A stretch of DNA of 64,000 nucleotides from Sulfuricaulis sp040901545 (GCF_040901545.1 NZ_JBBDYL010000059.1:9772-73771); one strand, 5' to 3'; positions 44,758-54,285 are shown, counted from the first letter of the stretch. Made by a program: numbers and translations. The notes: generated from the sequence alone by a model not told the origin.

Positions 44758-45623
44758 GACAAATCGGCTGATGCCGTGAATTCGCGTTGTGCCTGAAAGG
44801 CCGTGGAACGCGCATGCTGCAGTTCATCCAGCAGCTCCGACAAAGGCGGGATGTTGTCGTCACGTTCGATCATGGTTGACACATCGCCGAAACGGCGGAC
44901 AGCCTCGGCGTAAAGTTCCCACACCGGATCGATTACCGGTTCATCATGCGTATCGATGATGTAATCGCCGTGATTCTGGTGTCCGGCGAGATGGAACTGC
45001 CATACCCGCTCGATGGGAATAGCCTCTATATAGCTGCTCGGGTTGAATTCGTGATTGAAGCTGCTGACATAGATGTTATTGATGTCCAGCAGTATCAGGC
45101 AATCCGCCCGCTCCGATATTTCCCGCAGGAATTCCCATTCGGTCATTACCGATTCCGGATAGGTCAGGTAGCTCGACACGTTTTCAATCAGGAACCGGCG
45201 GCCCAGGAAATCCTGCACCTCGCCGATGCGCGCGGCCACGTGTTTGATCGCTTCTTCGGTATACGGCAACGGCAGCAGATCGTGGGCGTTTATGCCTTCG
45301 ACCCCCGTCCAGCATAAATGATCGGAAATCCACGCCGGTTCGATACGATCAGCGAGGGCCCTGAGTTGGCGAAGATAGTCTTTGTTGAGCGGATCCCGGG
45401 ATCCGATCGACAGCGAAACCCCGTGCATGGCCAGCGGGTAGCGGGCGCGGATGCGGTCGAGATAATGCAGCGGTTTGCCGCCGGGAACGAGATAATTCTC
45501 CGATATGATTTCGAACCAGTCGACTGCCGGGGATTCGTTCAGAATGGTGTCGTAATGCGCGGGACGTAATCCCAGACCAAATCCCAGGTAGGGTCGTGCT
45601 GTTGTACGGTGGATATGGGTCAT
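44754..45623 (-). CDS. bufB: MNIO-family (DUF692) enzyme BufB
   Basis: A 289-residue DUF692 TIM-barrel protein of the multinuclear non-heme iron oxidase family. Metal-binding positions are visible in 'LAMHGVSLSIGSRDPLNKDY', 'WISDHLCWTGVEGINAHDLL', 'FLIENVSSYL', 'LLDINNIYVSSFNHEFN', 'FHLAGHQNHGDYIIDTHDEP'. MNIO enzymes use iron and O2 to convert Cys residues of a precursor peptide into thiol-oxazolone or similar groups, guided by the DUF2063 partner. The two genes form a bufBC-like unit, but the usual upstream bufA (DUF2282 or similar) is missing: only 117 bp separate bufB from ettA. Confidence 0.9.
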   Translation of the reverse strand: MTHIHRTTARPYLGFGLGLRPAHYDTILNESPAVDWFEIISENYLVPGGKPLHYLDRIRARYPLAMHGVSLSIGSRDPLNKDYLRQLRALADRIEPAWISDHLCWTGVEGINAHDLLPLPYTEEAIKHVAARIGEVQDFLGRRFLIENVSSYLTYPESVMTEWEFLREISERADCLILLDINNIYVSSFNHEFNPSSYIEAIPIERVWQFHLAGHQNHGDYIIDTHDEPVIDPVWELYAEAVRRFGDVSTMIERDDNIPPLSELLDELQHARSTAFQAQREFTASADLS

Positions 45624-45739
45624 GGATGGACCGGGAATCGTAATTCTATTGTAAGCCGGAAGCTACCGGAAAATATGACATCATTTTCCGCGGCAAGTTC
45701 CTGGCGCTCAGCCCGCAACCCTGTCCGCGCGCCGTAAAT

Positions 45740-47416
45740 TCAATGCACGAGCTTCTTGTACTTGATTCGATGCGGCTGCACGGCCTCCGCACCCAGGCGT
45801 CGCTCCTTTTCGATCATGTAATCGGCATAGTTGCCCTCGAACCACACCACCCGGCTGTCGCCTTCGAATGCAAGAATATGGGTGGCGATGCGATCGAGAA
45901 ACCAGCGGTCATGTGAAATAATCACCGCGCAGCCGGCGAAATCGACCAGCGCTTCCTCGAGCGCACGTAAGGTATCCACGTCGAGATCGTTCGTCGGTTC
46001 ATCGAGCAACAAAAGATTGCCGCCGCTTTTCAGGAGTTTTGCCAGGTGCACGCGATTCCGCTCACCGCCGGAAAGATCCTTTACCTGTTTTTGCTGGTCC
46101 GGTCCACGGAAATTGAACCGGCCGACATAGGCACGTGACGGTATTTCAGACTTGCCGATGGTCATGATGTCATGACCTCCGGATATTTCCTCCCAGACGG
46201 TTTTATTGCCATCCAGCGCGTCGCGGCTCTGATCCACGTAGGCAAGCTGAACGGTTTCGCCGATTCTCAATTTTCCCGCATCCGGTTTTTCCTGGCCGAT
46301 GATCGTGCGAAACAGGGTTGTCTTGCCGGCTCCGTTCGGGCCAATCACGCCGACGATACCGCCACGGGGCAGGTTGAAACTCAGATTCTCGATGAGCAGG
46401 CGCTCGCCATAACCTTTATTCAGATCCTCCGCCGACACGACCACGTCTCCCAGGCGCGGCCCCAGTGGGATGAAAATTTCCTTGGTTTCATTGCGCTTCT
46501 GGAATTCTTGTGAAGCAAGTTCATCGTAAGCCGCCAGTCGTGCCTTGCTCTTGGCGTGCCGTCCCTTGGGGTTGGTGCGCACCCATTCCAATTCGCGTTT
46601 GAGCGATCGCTGGCGCGCGGATTCCTGTTTCTCTTCCACGGCCAGGCGCTTCTCCTTCTGTTCGAGCCAGGATGAGTAATTGCCTTTCCAGGGAATACCT
46701 TCGCCGCGATCGAGCTCAAGAATCCATCCAGCGACATTATCGAGAAAATAACGGTCATGCGTCACGGCCACGACGGTGCCCGGGTAATCATGCAGGAATC
46801 TTTCAAGCCAGGCGACCGACTCGGCATCCAGATGATTGGTAGGTTCGTCCAACAGCAGCATGTCGGGCTGGGACAGGAGCACTTGGCATAAGGCCACGCG
46901 CCGTCGTTCGCCGCCCGAGAGTTTGGTAACGTCCGCGTCCCACGGCGGCAAACGCAGGGCGTCGGCCGCGATTTCAAGTTTACGCTCAAGATCCCAGGCA
47001 CCGGCGGCGTCGATTTTTTCCTGGAGCTTCCCTTGTGCTTCGATGAGCTTGTTTATCGCTTCCTCGCTCATCGGCTCGCTGAATTTCATGCTTATTTCAT
47101 TGAATTTATCGAGCAGGGCCTTGGTTTCCGCCACCGCCTCCTCGACATTGCCGCGCACGTCCTTGCGCGGGTCGAGCGGCGGTTCCTGCGGGAGAAAACC
47201 GATGCGGATGCCGGGTTGGGGACGCGCTTCCCCGTCGAATCCCTCGTCCACGCCGGCCATGATGCGCAGCAGCGAGGATTTTCCCGATCCATTCTGTCCG
47301 AGCACGCCGATCTTGGCTCCAGGGAAGAATGAGAGCGAAATGTCTTTGAGGATCGTGCGGTTGGGCGGCACGGTCTTGCTGACGCGATGCATGGTAAATA
47401 TGAACTGACCTGACAT
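45740..47416 (-). CDS. ettA: ABC-F protein EttA (energy-dependent translational throttle)
   Basis: EttA binds the ribosomal E site and gates entry into elongation by ATP/ADP ratio. The 558-residue protein has two ATPase domains: Walker A 'GVLGQNGSGKSSLLRIMAGV' and 'GVIGPNGAGKTTLFRTIIGQ', signatures 'LSGGERRRVALCQVLL' and 'LSGGERNRVHLAKLLK', with 'LLLDEPTNHLD' and 'LLLDEPTNDLD', and the arm and linker typical of EttA ('KRELEWVRTNPKGRHAKSKA'). The ATG at 47416 has AAGGAA upstream. A structured repeat region lies directly upstream of it. Confidence 0.95.
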   Translation of the reverse strand: MSGQFIFTMHRVSKTVPPNRTILKDISLSFFPGAKIGVLGQNGSGKSSLLRIMAGVDEGFDGEARPQPGIRIGFLPQEPPLDPRKDVRGNVEEAVAETKALLDKFNEISMKFSEPMSEEAINKLIEAQGKLQEKIDAAGAWDLERKLEIAADALRLPPWDADVTKLSGGERRRVALCQVLLSQPDMLLLDEPTNHLDAESVAWLERFLHDYPGTVVAVTHDRYFLDNVAGWILELDRGEGIPWKGNYSSWLEQKEKRLAVEEKQESARQRSLKRELEWVRTNPKGRHAKSKARLAAYDELASQEFQKRNETKEIFIPLGPRLGDVVVSAEDLNKGYGERLLIENLSFNLPRGGIVGVIGPNGAGKTTLFRTIIGQEKPDAGKLRIGETVQLAYVDQSRDALDGNKTVWEEISGGHDIMTIGKSEIPSRAYVGRFNFRGPDQQKQVKDLSGGERNRVHLAKLLKSGGNLLLLDEPTNDLDVDTLRALEEALVDFAGCAVIISHDRWFLDRIATHILAFEGDSRVVWFEGNYADYMIEKERRLGAEAVQPHRIKYKKLVH

Positions 47417-47472
47417 GCGATTCCTTGGCGTTGATTTAAGGCGGCATATTATAGGGTGAGGCGGAGATTTCA

Positions 47473-47703
47473 TGAACACACTTAACGTGTGTTCATGCCG
47501 CCGAACGGGTGCAACGGGTGTTGTTGCACCCCGGGCTGAAAGGCGGAGATTTGATGCACGCCATCCGTGGCGTGCACCCCTAGCGGGGCGCGCTAAAGCG
47601 CGTCCCATTTCGCTTCCGGCGAAATTGTCATGAAACACATATACTGTGTGCCGTGCCGCCGAACGGGTGCAACGGGTGTTGTTGCACCCCGGGCTGAAAG
47701 GCG
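47473..47703. repeat. Array of hairpins and a 50-bp direct repeat upstream of ettA
   Basis: The 50 bp at 47496-47545 are repeated without change at 47654-47703. Around them are hairpins: ATGAACACACTTAACGTGTG with TTCAT (47473-47497), TGCACGCCATCCGTGGCGTGCA (47554-47576), GGGGCGCGCTAAAGCGCGTCCC (47585-47606) and TTTCGCTTCCGGCGAAA (47608-47624). Each 50-bp copy also contains GGTGCAACGGGTGTTGTTGCACC, a stem. The remaining part of the 355-bp gap shows nothing else. Confidence 0.7.
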
Positions 47704-47771
47704 CATGCGGTGGCTACGAATTTACTTGGTTTCGCCCTGGGCGGATACAGTAATTAAGGCGCGAAGTCTTG

Positions 47772-49970
47772 TTAGCGGTTGTAATTCGTCGTCCAGTTGG
47801 GCGTGGTGACTTCCGAGGATAACGTTGCTTCGTCGGCGAATTCAAAGTCGGTATGGGAATCCGCATGTTGAAAGTAGTTTCCCTGCACGTAATCGAACCC
47901 GAGATTCCAAAGTATGCCCAAATCATCGGCCTGTTCGACGAATTTGGCGATGGTCTGCCGGTTCATGGTTTTGGCGAGATCGATGATGGCCTTGAGCGAC
48001 GTGCGGGTGAGAATATCATCAGAAAGATTGCGGATCAGCGAACCCGTGATTTTGAGAAAATCGATTGGCATATCCCGCAGACGGTTGAGAGTCGAGAGAT
48101 TATTTCCAAAGTTATCGACCGAAAACCGGCAACCGGCGCGGCGTGCCGTCTGCATGAATACGGCCGCCTCCCTGGGATTTGCCATAATGGCGGACTCATC
48201 GGCTTCAAGGATGAGATGTTCCGGTTTCACGCGTGTTGCAGACAGTTGCTTCTGCAGCATCGCCAGCAGATTGAGATTTTTTAGCGACGCAGGAGATAAG
48301 TTGATGAAAAAGCTCGCCAGTCTTCCTTCATTGTGCAGGACTGAGAGCGACTGGATCGATTGCCGGATGACCCACTGGTCGATCGATTCCAGCAATTCCA
48401 GTTGGTCCGCGGCTGCCATAAATTCACCGGCATGAATCAGTTCGCCATGACGTCCCACCAGACGGATGAGCACTTCGAAAAATTCGGCCGCATCGCCGTG
48501 CAGATTGACAATGGGTTGATAGGCGAGCTGGAATCCGTCTTTTCCCAGGGCGGTTTTGAGACGTGATTCCCAATCCAGGCCTGATGCTGTAATAACCGGT
48601 GTGCGTCTGGACGTTTCGATATCCCGAGTTGTCGGTGTATTTACCGGTTCCATGGATGCCGTGAGCGCCTGGGCGGCTGGTCCCGGTACCGGCGCTTCCG
48701 CCTTCACCGGTTTTTGGGGACGTTTGCTCTGGCAGGCCTGGTAAACCAGGTTCAGCGCGGTCTGAGCATCAACCGTATTCTTGTCGATTACTACAACACC
48801 GATCGTGCCATCGCAGCGGAAAACCTTGCCGCCTTCACTGTAGGTGGTTTCTTTCAGCGCCGAAAGCAGTGAAGTGACGGCACCTTTGATCTTCTTTTCG
48901 TCCATCCCGTGGAGCATGGCAATGAATTCATCGCCGCTAAACCGGGCCAAGACGGCGGATTCACCGAGCTTCTCGTGAAACAAGCGCGCGATTTTGAGCA
49001 GCAGCCGATCGCCGGCGGCATGGCCCAGGGCGTCATTTATCTCCTTCAGTTCGTTGAGATCCAGATAAAGCAACGCACTTTGACTTTCTTCCTGCTTCAC
49101 CTTCTCCAGTGCTTTGGTCAATTCCAGGGTGAAATGATGGCGATTGAATAAACCTGTCAGCGGATCGCGCTGATTAAGATATTGCAAACGGTTTTCTACT
49201 GACTTGCGCTTCGATATGTCGGCGACCACGAACTGGGTGCAGTTTTCGCCTTTCAGCGTGATCATCGATGCTGCCAGTTCCACATGGAAAGACGCGCCGT
49301 CCTTCTTAATCGCCTGAAATTCTCGTGGCTCCGGGGGATTCCCGGACGAGATCTTGCGTAAATATTCCTTGAACGAGGCATGGTCGGCCTTGTCTATCAG
49401 GTTCATCACTGGCACGCCCTCGATTTCTTTCAAGTCCTGATAGCCGAAAATCTCGAGGTAGGTTTTATTTGCGTCAACATGCATTCCATCCATGCAATAG
49501 CTGATGGCTTCGCGCGAACCTTCAATGATCGCGCGGTTTTTTCTTTCCACTTCGTTGAGTGTCTGTGACATTTTTCGAAACTGTATCCGGTCTTCTGCCA
49601 CGAGCAACTCCCGTTCCACGGCAGGCGCCAGTCGTGACAACTGGCTTTTCAGGACAACATCGTGCGCTCCATTGCGCATGATTTTTACCAGGTCCTGGTC
49701 GCGGATATTTCGGGTAACGACCAGAAAGGGAATATCGAGATTGGCGCGTCGGATCAGGTCAAGTGCGAGTTGTGCCCCGAAGTGCGGGAGCGTGTATTCC
49801 GACAGCACCACATCCCAGGTGCTCTTGTCCAAGGCCGCCTGCATGGAAGCAAGGTCCTGGACGCGCTGGTTCTTGAGCAGGTAGCCCGCCTTGCGGAGCA
49901 TGGCAACGGCAACCTCGGCGTCATCCGGAGAGTCATCCACGATCAACAGGCGTAAAATCTTTTTTTCCAC
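47772..49970 (-). CDS. REC-PAS-GGDEF-EAL protein, FimX-like with degenerate active sites
   Basis: A 732-residue protein with a receiver (about 1-125), PAS (about 145-265), GGDEF (about 275-430) and EAL (about 480-715). The receiver lacks the phospho-Asp ('VVLSEYTLP' instead of a D). GGDEF is 'RFSGDEF', EAL is 'FFEVLIRL' with 'ILEADES' and 'DNFGNNLSTL', so neither cyclase nor phosphodiesterase activity is expected. This layout is that of FimX, a c-di-GMP receptor controlling type IV pili in Pseudomonas. No pil gene is in the window, so the pilus link is inference only. Confidence 0.85.
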   Translation of the reverse strand: MEKKILRLLIVDDSPDDAEVAVAMLRKAGYLLKNQRVQDLASMQAALDKSTWDVVLSEYTLPHFGAQLALDLIRRANLDIPFLVVTRNIRDQDLVKIMRNGAHDVVLKSQLSRLAPAVERELLVAEDRIQFRKMSQTLNEVERKNRAIIEGSREAISYCMDGMHVDANKTYLEIFGYQDLKEIEGVPVMNLIDKADHASFKEYLRKISSGNPPEPREFQAIKKDGASFHVELAASMITLKGENCTQFVVADISKRKSVENRLQYLNQRDPLTGLFNRHHFTLELTKALEKVKQEESQSALLYLDLNELKEINDALGHAAGDRLLLKIARLFHEKLGESAVLARFSGDEFIAMLHGMDEKKIKGAVTSLLSALKETTYSEGGKVFRCDGTIGVVVIDKNTVDAQTALNLVYQACQSKRPQKPVKAEAPVPGPAAQALTASMEPVNTPTTRDIETSRRTPVITASGLDWESRLKTALGKDGFQLAYQPIVNLHGDAAEFFEVLIRLVGRHGELIHAGEFMAAADQLELLESIDQWVIRQSIQSLSVLHNEGRLASFFINLSPASLKNLNLLAMLQKQLSATRVKPEHLILEADESAIMANPREAAVFMQTARRAGCRFSVDNFGNNLSTLNRLRDMPIDFLKITGSLIRNLSDDILTRTSLKAIIDLAKTMNRQTIAKFVEQADDLGILWNLGFDYVQGNYFQHADSHTDFEFADEATLSSEVTTPNWTTNYNR

Positions 49971-50222
49971 GGAATCCTCTTTCTTAAAACACTATTTTAG
50001 CAAAACATTCTTGTACCCGGCTTTATGTTCGAAGCCAGGCAGATTATGCGGAAGTACCGACTTTAAGTATGGCACCAAAAACCAGCATGAGGATACCACG
50101 TGGCAACCTGCCTGGATCGGAAAAAAAGACAATGAATGCCGACCCTACCGCAGCAAATGCTGTTCTCACCCCGTGTTTGGTGCCGAGAGCCGGCCCGCGG
50201 GAGGCGGTATCGAATTAATTAG

Positions 50223-51308
50223 TTAATTGGAGGCGGAAGATATGGTTTTCGGGTGGTGGGCATCCGTAAGCGGAAAAGCCACAAGATGATCGGCCTGCAC
50301 CCGGATTCCGACGCGATCGCCGATCGTATGGTCGGCGTGGCTCGGGAAAAGTGACAACACACGTCCTCCGCTGGGTAATCGAAGGGTATAAAGAATCTCG
50401 GCCCCACGAAAGGCCCGCTGTATCACTTCAACTTGAAGGGCGCTATTCGGATCCGGCACGATGTCATCCGGTCTTAATAGTATGGCGACCGGTGTACCAC
50501 GTTCCCAGCCGTAGGCGCGGTTCCCCTTGAGCACGCCTATTTCCGTTTCCACGGAATCCGGTGTCAGCAATCTTCCGTTCAGAAACACGCCCTGGCCGAT
50601 AAAATCGGCAACGAAGCGGTTGCATGGCTCGTGATAGAGATTGTAGGGAGTGTCCCACTGCAACAGCTTGCCTTCGTGCATCACGCCCACGACATCTCCC
50701 AGCGCAAAGGATTCGTATTGATCATGCGTGACCAGTACCGCCGTGGCGCCGCGCTGTTTGAGTATCTGGCGGATCTCGCTCGAAAGTCGCTCGCGCAGCT
50801 CAATGTCGAGATTCGAGAAAGGCTCGTCCATGAGAATGAGATCGGGTTTCGGCGCCAGCGCCCGTGCCAGCGCCACGCGCTGCTGCTGTCCTCCGGAAAG
50901 TTCATGCGGGTAGCGTTCTGCCATGCCGCCAAGTCCGACGATTTCCACCAGCTCATTGACAATGGCTTCTCTCGCTGCCGTCGGCATGCCTCGAAGACCG
51001 AATCCAATATTTCCTGAAACGGAAAGATGAGGGAAAAGGGCGTGATCTTGAAATACCATACCGAAGCGACGCTTTTCCGGCGGCAGCGTGAATTTTGAAT
51101 TGGAAACCGTGACACCCTTGATTTTAATCTGGCCGCCGCTCAACGGGTGGAATCCTGCGATGGCGCGCAGTACCGTGGTTTTACCGCAGCCGCTCGGGCC
51201 CAACAGGCACACGATATCGCCGGTGTTCACATGCAATGACAATCCACTTACCGCCAGCCGCCCGTCGTACCGGCAATCGATATTATTCAATGCGAGGATC
51301 TCGTTCAT
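50223..51308 (-). CDS. FbpC-type ABC transporter ATPase
   Basis: A 361-residue ATPase of the FbpC/PotA group: Walker A 'LLGPSGCGKTTVLRAIAGFH', signature 'LSGGQQQRVALARAL', Walker B 'LILMDEPFSNLD', H-loop 'VLVTHDQYES', and a TOBE-like C-terminal domain from about 240. FbpC members energise ferric-iron or similar import. No permease or binding-protein gene is adjacent, so it may pair with a system elsewhere. ATG at 51308. It lies 76 bp after argF on the same strand. A 252-bp region between this gene and the FimX-like gene holds no gene I can support. Confidence 0.9.
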   Translation of the reverse strand: MNEILALNNIDCRYDGRLAVSGLSLHVNTGDIVCLLGPSGCGKTTVLRAIAGFHPLSGGQIKIKGVTVSNSKFTLPPEKRRFGMVFQDHALFPHLSVSGNIGFGLRGMPTAAREAIVNELVEIVGLGGMAERYPHELSGGQQQRVALARALAPKPDLILMDEPFSNLDIELRERLSSEIRQILKQRGATAVLVTHDQYESFALGDVVGVMHEGKLLQWDTPYNLYHEPCNRFVADFIGQGVFLNGRLLTPDSVETEIGVLKGNRAYGWERGTPVAILLRPDDIVPDPNSALQVEVIQRAFRGAEILYTLRLPSGGRVLSLFPSHADHTIGDRVGIRVQADHLVAFPLTDAHHPKTISSASN

Positions 51309-51384
51309 GCGGGTAAGCCTAGCAGATGGGCGCAAACGGAACCAACTACCGGCTCGCTGCAGCGGCGACCTCCGATGTGACCGG

Positions 51385-52302
51385 TTATTTTTTTTCCGGT
51401 GCACCGAGCAGGAATTCGAGCAGCGCCTTCTGGGCGTGCAGACGGTTTTCCGCCTCGTCCCAGACGATGCTCTGAGGACCGTCGATTACTTCGGCGGATA
51501 CCTCGACGCCACGATAGGCCGGCAGGCAATGCATAAAAACGGCATCCCGGTTCGCCAGTTTCATCAATGCGCTATCCACCATGAACCCGGCGAAGGCCTT
51601 AATCCGCTTTGTTTTTTCATTTTCCTGACCCATGCTCGCCCAGGTATCGGTTACGACAATGTCCGCTCCGCGTGCCGCTTCCTTGGGATCATGGTGCAGC
51701 GTGACTTGGTCCCGGGAAGCGGTAATCCATTCGGCCTTCGGTTCATAACCCCGGGGGGTGGCGATATCGAGATGGAATCCGAATTGACGAGCCGCGCTGA
51801 TCCATGAATGACATACGTTGTTACCGTCGCCGATCCAGGCGGTCTTTCTGCCGCGAATCTCGCCGCGTTTCTCGAGATACGTTTGCATGTCGGCAAGCAG
51901 CTGACAGGGATGATTCATGTCGGTCAGGGCATTGATGACGGGCACCTGTGAGTGCGCCGCGAAGCGTTCCACCAGGGCATGCGAATTGGCGCGTATGACG
52001 ATGACGTCAACCATGCGCGACAGAACTCGGGCGGTGTCTTCCACGGGTTCACCACGGTCAAGATGAGTGTCGCGGGGCGACAGGAACAGACTCACGCCCC
52101 CCAGTTGCACCATTCCGGCTTCGAACGATACCCGGGTTCGTGTCGAGGATTTTTCGAAAATCATCACCATGGTTTTACCGGTAAGAGGCATGTGGTTTTC
52201 ACCGCGCCGGTGCATGGATTTCAGTTCCATGGCGCGCGTCATCAGTCGCCCAAGTTCCTCGGAGCTTAAATCCATCAATGTCAGAAAATGCCGCGATTTC
52301 AT
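51385..52302 (-). CDS. argF: Ornithine carbamoyltransferase
   Basis: This enzyme makes citrulline from ornithine and carbamoyl phosphate in arginine synthesis. The 305-residue protein has the carbamoyl-phosphate motif 'KSSTRTRVSFEAGMVQLGG', 'DMNHPCQLLADMQT', 'WIGDGNNVCHSW', the ornithine loop 'VTDTWASMGQE' and the catalytic 'FMHCLPAYRG'. Its ATG overlaps the argD stop by 4 bp, so the two are one transcription unit. Confidence 0.96.
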   Translation of the reverse strand: MKSRHFLTLMDLSSEELGRLMTRAMELKSMHRRGENHMPLTGKTMVMIFEKSSTRTRVSFEAGMVQLGGVSLFLSPRDTHLDRGEPVEDTARVLSRMVDVIVIRANSHALVERFAAHSQVPVINALTDMNHPCQLLADMQTYLEKRGEIRGRKTAWIGDGNNVCHSWISAARQFGFHLDIATPRGYEPKAEWITASRDQVTLHHDPKEAARGADIVVTDTWASMGQENEKTKRIKAFAGFMVDSALMKLANRDAVFMHCLPAYRGVEVSAEVIDGPQSIVWDEAENRLHAQKALLEFLLGAPEKK

Positions 52303-53480
52303 TTAATTCCCAGAAAGTCGCGCACGCAGCCGGCCAATTCAGCCGCCAGAAAATCCGCTTCATCGTCAGTCATGATAAGCGGAGGCAGCAGGCGAATTAT
52401 ATTGTCCGCCGTGACATTAATAAGCATCCCGCGCGCCAGCGCGAGCATAAGCATATCCTTGCAGGGACGATCGAGTTCGATGGCAAGCATGAGGCCGCGT
52501 CCCCGAATGTCGCTCACGCCCGCGACCTGGCCCAATGTTTCCTTGAATTTTCCGAGCAGACGCTGCCCGAGTTTCGCGGCTCGATCCGCGAGTTTTCCTT
52601 TTTCCAGCAAGTCGATGACGGCAAGCGCGGCCCGGCATACCAGCGGATTCCCGCTGAATGTGGATCCGTGGCTGCCGGGTTTGAATACCCGCGCCGCGTC
52701 CCCGCGAGCAAGGCAGGCCCCGATCGGCACGCCATTCCCGAGGCCTTTGGCGAGCGTCATGACATCGGGTACCACGCCCTCATGCTGGCAGGCAAACCAT
52801 TTTCCGGTGCGGCACATGCCGGATTGTATTTCATCAATCATCAGCAGCCAGTCGTGCTCGTCGCAGATCTTCCGGAGGCCTTTGAGATAACCGGAATCCG
52901 GAATGGTGATACCGCCTTCACCGATGATGGGTTCGACCAAAACCGCCACGACTTCCTGGTTGTGCTCGCTGACCAGCCGGACCGCGCCCAGGTCGTTGTA
53001 CGGAACACGGTAGAAACCTTGCACCAGGGGTTCAAAGCCTGACTGGATTTTGCGACTGCCGGAGGCAGACAGGGTGGCGAGCGTGCGTCCGTGGAAGCTG
53101 CCCTCGGTGACGAGAATGCCGGGTTTCAGAATACCGCGCTGATGCCCGTAGAGGCGAGCGAGCTTGATTGCCGCTTCATTGGCCTCCGCTCCTGAATTGC
53201 AAAAAAAGGCATTGTCCATTCCCGCGCGCCGGCACAAGCGTTCCGCAAGTTCTTCCTGGAGGGGAATTTGGTACCAGTTCGAGGTGTGCAGCAGCTTGCC
53301 GGCCTGATCGCACAGCGCCGCGGTGATGGCGGGATGTGCATGACCCAGTCCGCAGACCGCGATGCCGGCCAGCGCGTCGAGGTATTTTTTCCCCTGCGTG
53401 TCCCACAGCCAGGCGCCTTCGCCGTGCGTGAAGGCCACGGGCAATCCGGAGAAAACCGGCATCTGGTAGGACGATGTCAT
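52299..53480 (-). CDS. argD: Acetylornithine aminotransferase
   Basis: A 393-residue class III PLP aminotransferase that forms N-acetylornithine from the semialdehyde in arginine synthesis (and can act in lysine synthesis). Typical features: 'NSGAEANEAAIKLARLYG', 'GSFHGRTLATLSASG', 'IDEIQSGMCRTGKWFA' and the PLP-Lys in 'MTLAKGLGNGVPIGACLARG'. argF follows with a 4-bp overlap. The first gene of the arg unit. Confidence 0.95.
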   Translation of the reverse strand: MTSSYQMPVFSGLPVAFTHGEGAWLWDTQGKKYLDALAGIAVCGLGHAHPAITAALCDQAGKLLHTSNWYQIPLQEELAERLCRRAGMDNAFFCNSGAEANEAAIKLARLYGHQRGILKPGILVTEGSFHGRTLATLSASGSRKIQSGFEPLVQGFYRVPYNDLGAVRLVSEHNQEVVAVLVEPIIGEGGITIPDSGYLKGLRKICDEHDWLLMIDEIQSGMCRTGKWFACQHEGVVPDVMTLAKGLGNGVPIGACLARGDAARVFKPGSHGSTFSGNPLVCRAALAVIDLLEKGKLADRAAKLGQRLLGKFKETLGQVAGVSDIRGRGLMLAIELDRPCKDMLMLALARGMLINVTADNIIRLLPPLIMTDDEADFLAAELAGCVRDFLGIK

Positions 53481-53602
53481 GTTTTTTCATACCCCACAAA
53501 GTCGCCGGGATCGAACCGGGACAGCGCCGCAGTTTGTTGCGCTGGCCCCAACCGCCGGGCGAGTGTGGCCCAAGGTGAAGTTGCGGGCCACAAAAACATA
53601 AA

Positions 53603-53774
53603 GGCGCCTTGCGGGCGCCACTTAAAGCAAAAATTCTACCCTCTGCAGGCAATAACGCAAGGCCCTTGCAATTGAATCCGTGGCGGACAACATGCGACGT
53701 GTTCGGTGCCGTCGGCAAGCTTGTCGTGGCGATGGCAGCGGAAACAAAAAAGGCCCGGCGGAGCGGGCCTTTTT
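53603..53774. terminator. Hairpin and bidirectional terminator in the argD upstream gap
   Basis: AGGCCCG (53751-53757) and CGGGCCT (53764-53770) with A and T runs on both sides form a terminator for the leftward PuuD-like gene (ending at 53791). A second hairpin, GGCGCC-TTGC-GGGCGCC (about 53603-53619), lies closer to argD. The rest of the 310-bp gap (53481-53790) holds no gene I can support. Confidence 0.7.
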
Positions 53775-53790
53775 CCGGCTACGTCGGATG

Positions 53791-54285
53791 CTACATCAGG
53801 GGCAAACCGTGTGCCGCGCTACCCGTGATCATGAAGAACAGCATCGGCAGGGATAGCATGGTGTTGGTGCGTGAGGCCAGAAACGCCACACGGGCGGCCT
53901 TGGCCTTGGCGGCGTCGTCGGCCGGCACGATCCCGAGCACCTTTTTCTGGTTGGGCCAGATCAATACCCACACGTTGAAGAGCATGATCGTACCGAGCCA
54001 GGCACCGATGCCGATGGCGGCGGCCGGTCCCTTGAGCAGGAAGGCATTGCCGATGCCGACGCCGCTCCGTTCCAGATAATAGGCGCCCATGATCCACGTC
54101 ACGAGCGCGGCCCAGCGAAACCACAACAGGGCCAACGGCGCGATGTGTTTGGTGATACCGGCAGCGGTGTTATCGGCCTTGGCCTTGGGCATGGCGACAG
54201 CCTGGACGAAATTGAAGTAGTAAAGAAGTCCAATCCAGATAATGCCGGCAAGAATATGCAGCCAGCGAACAATGATGAGTTCCAT
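53791..54285 (-). CDS. PuuD-like (urate hydroxylase-type) membrane protein
   Basis: A 164-residue inner-membrane protein with four spans: about 3-25 ('RWLHILAGIIWIGLLYYFNF'), 48-68, 80-105 and 135-158. 'MELIIVRWLHILAGIIWIGL' and 'NVWVLIWPNQKKVLGIVPAD' are characteristic of the short PuuD-like (DUF989-type) proteins. Full-length PuuD has an extra cytochrome c domain that is absent here, so urate oxidation is doubtful. GGGGG precedes the ATG. A 35-residue membrane protein gene lies just upstream. Confidence 0.75.
   Translation of the reverse strand: MELIIVRWLHILAGIIWIGLLYYFNFVQAVAMPKAKADNTAAGITKHIAPLALLWFRWAALVTWIMGAYYLERSGVGIGNAFLLKGPAAAIGIGAWLGTIMLFNVWVLIWPNQKKVLGIVPADDAAKAKAARVAFLASRTNTMLSLPMLFFMITGSAAHGLPLM

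Noticed and set aside
50027..50220. Possible small gene between the FimX-like gene and the ABC ATPase gene
   Set aside because: Frames are short, without ribosome binding site or recognisable sequence.
53485..53560. tRNA-like T-arm on the minus strand (CCCGGTTCGATCCCGG) upstream of argD
   Set aside because: A T-loop-like piece is present but no acceptor stem, anticodon arm or 3' CCA can be formed around it.
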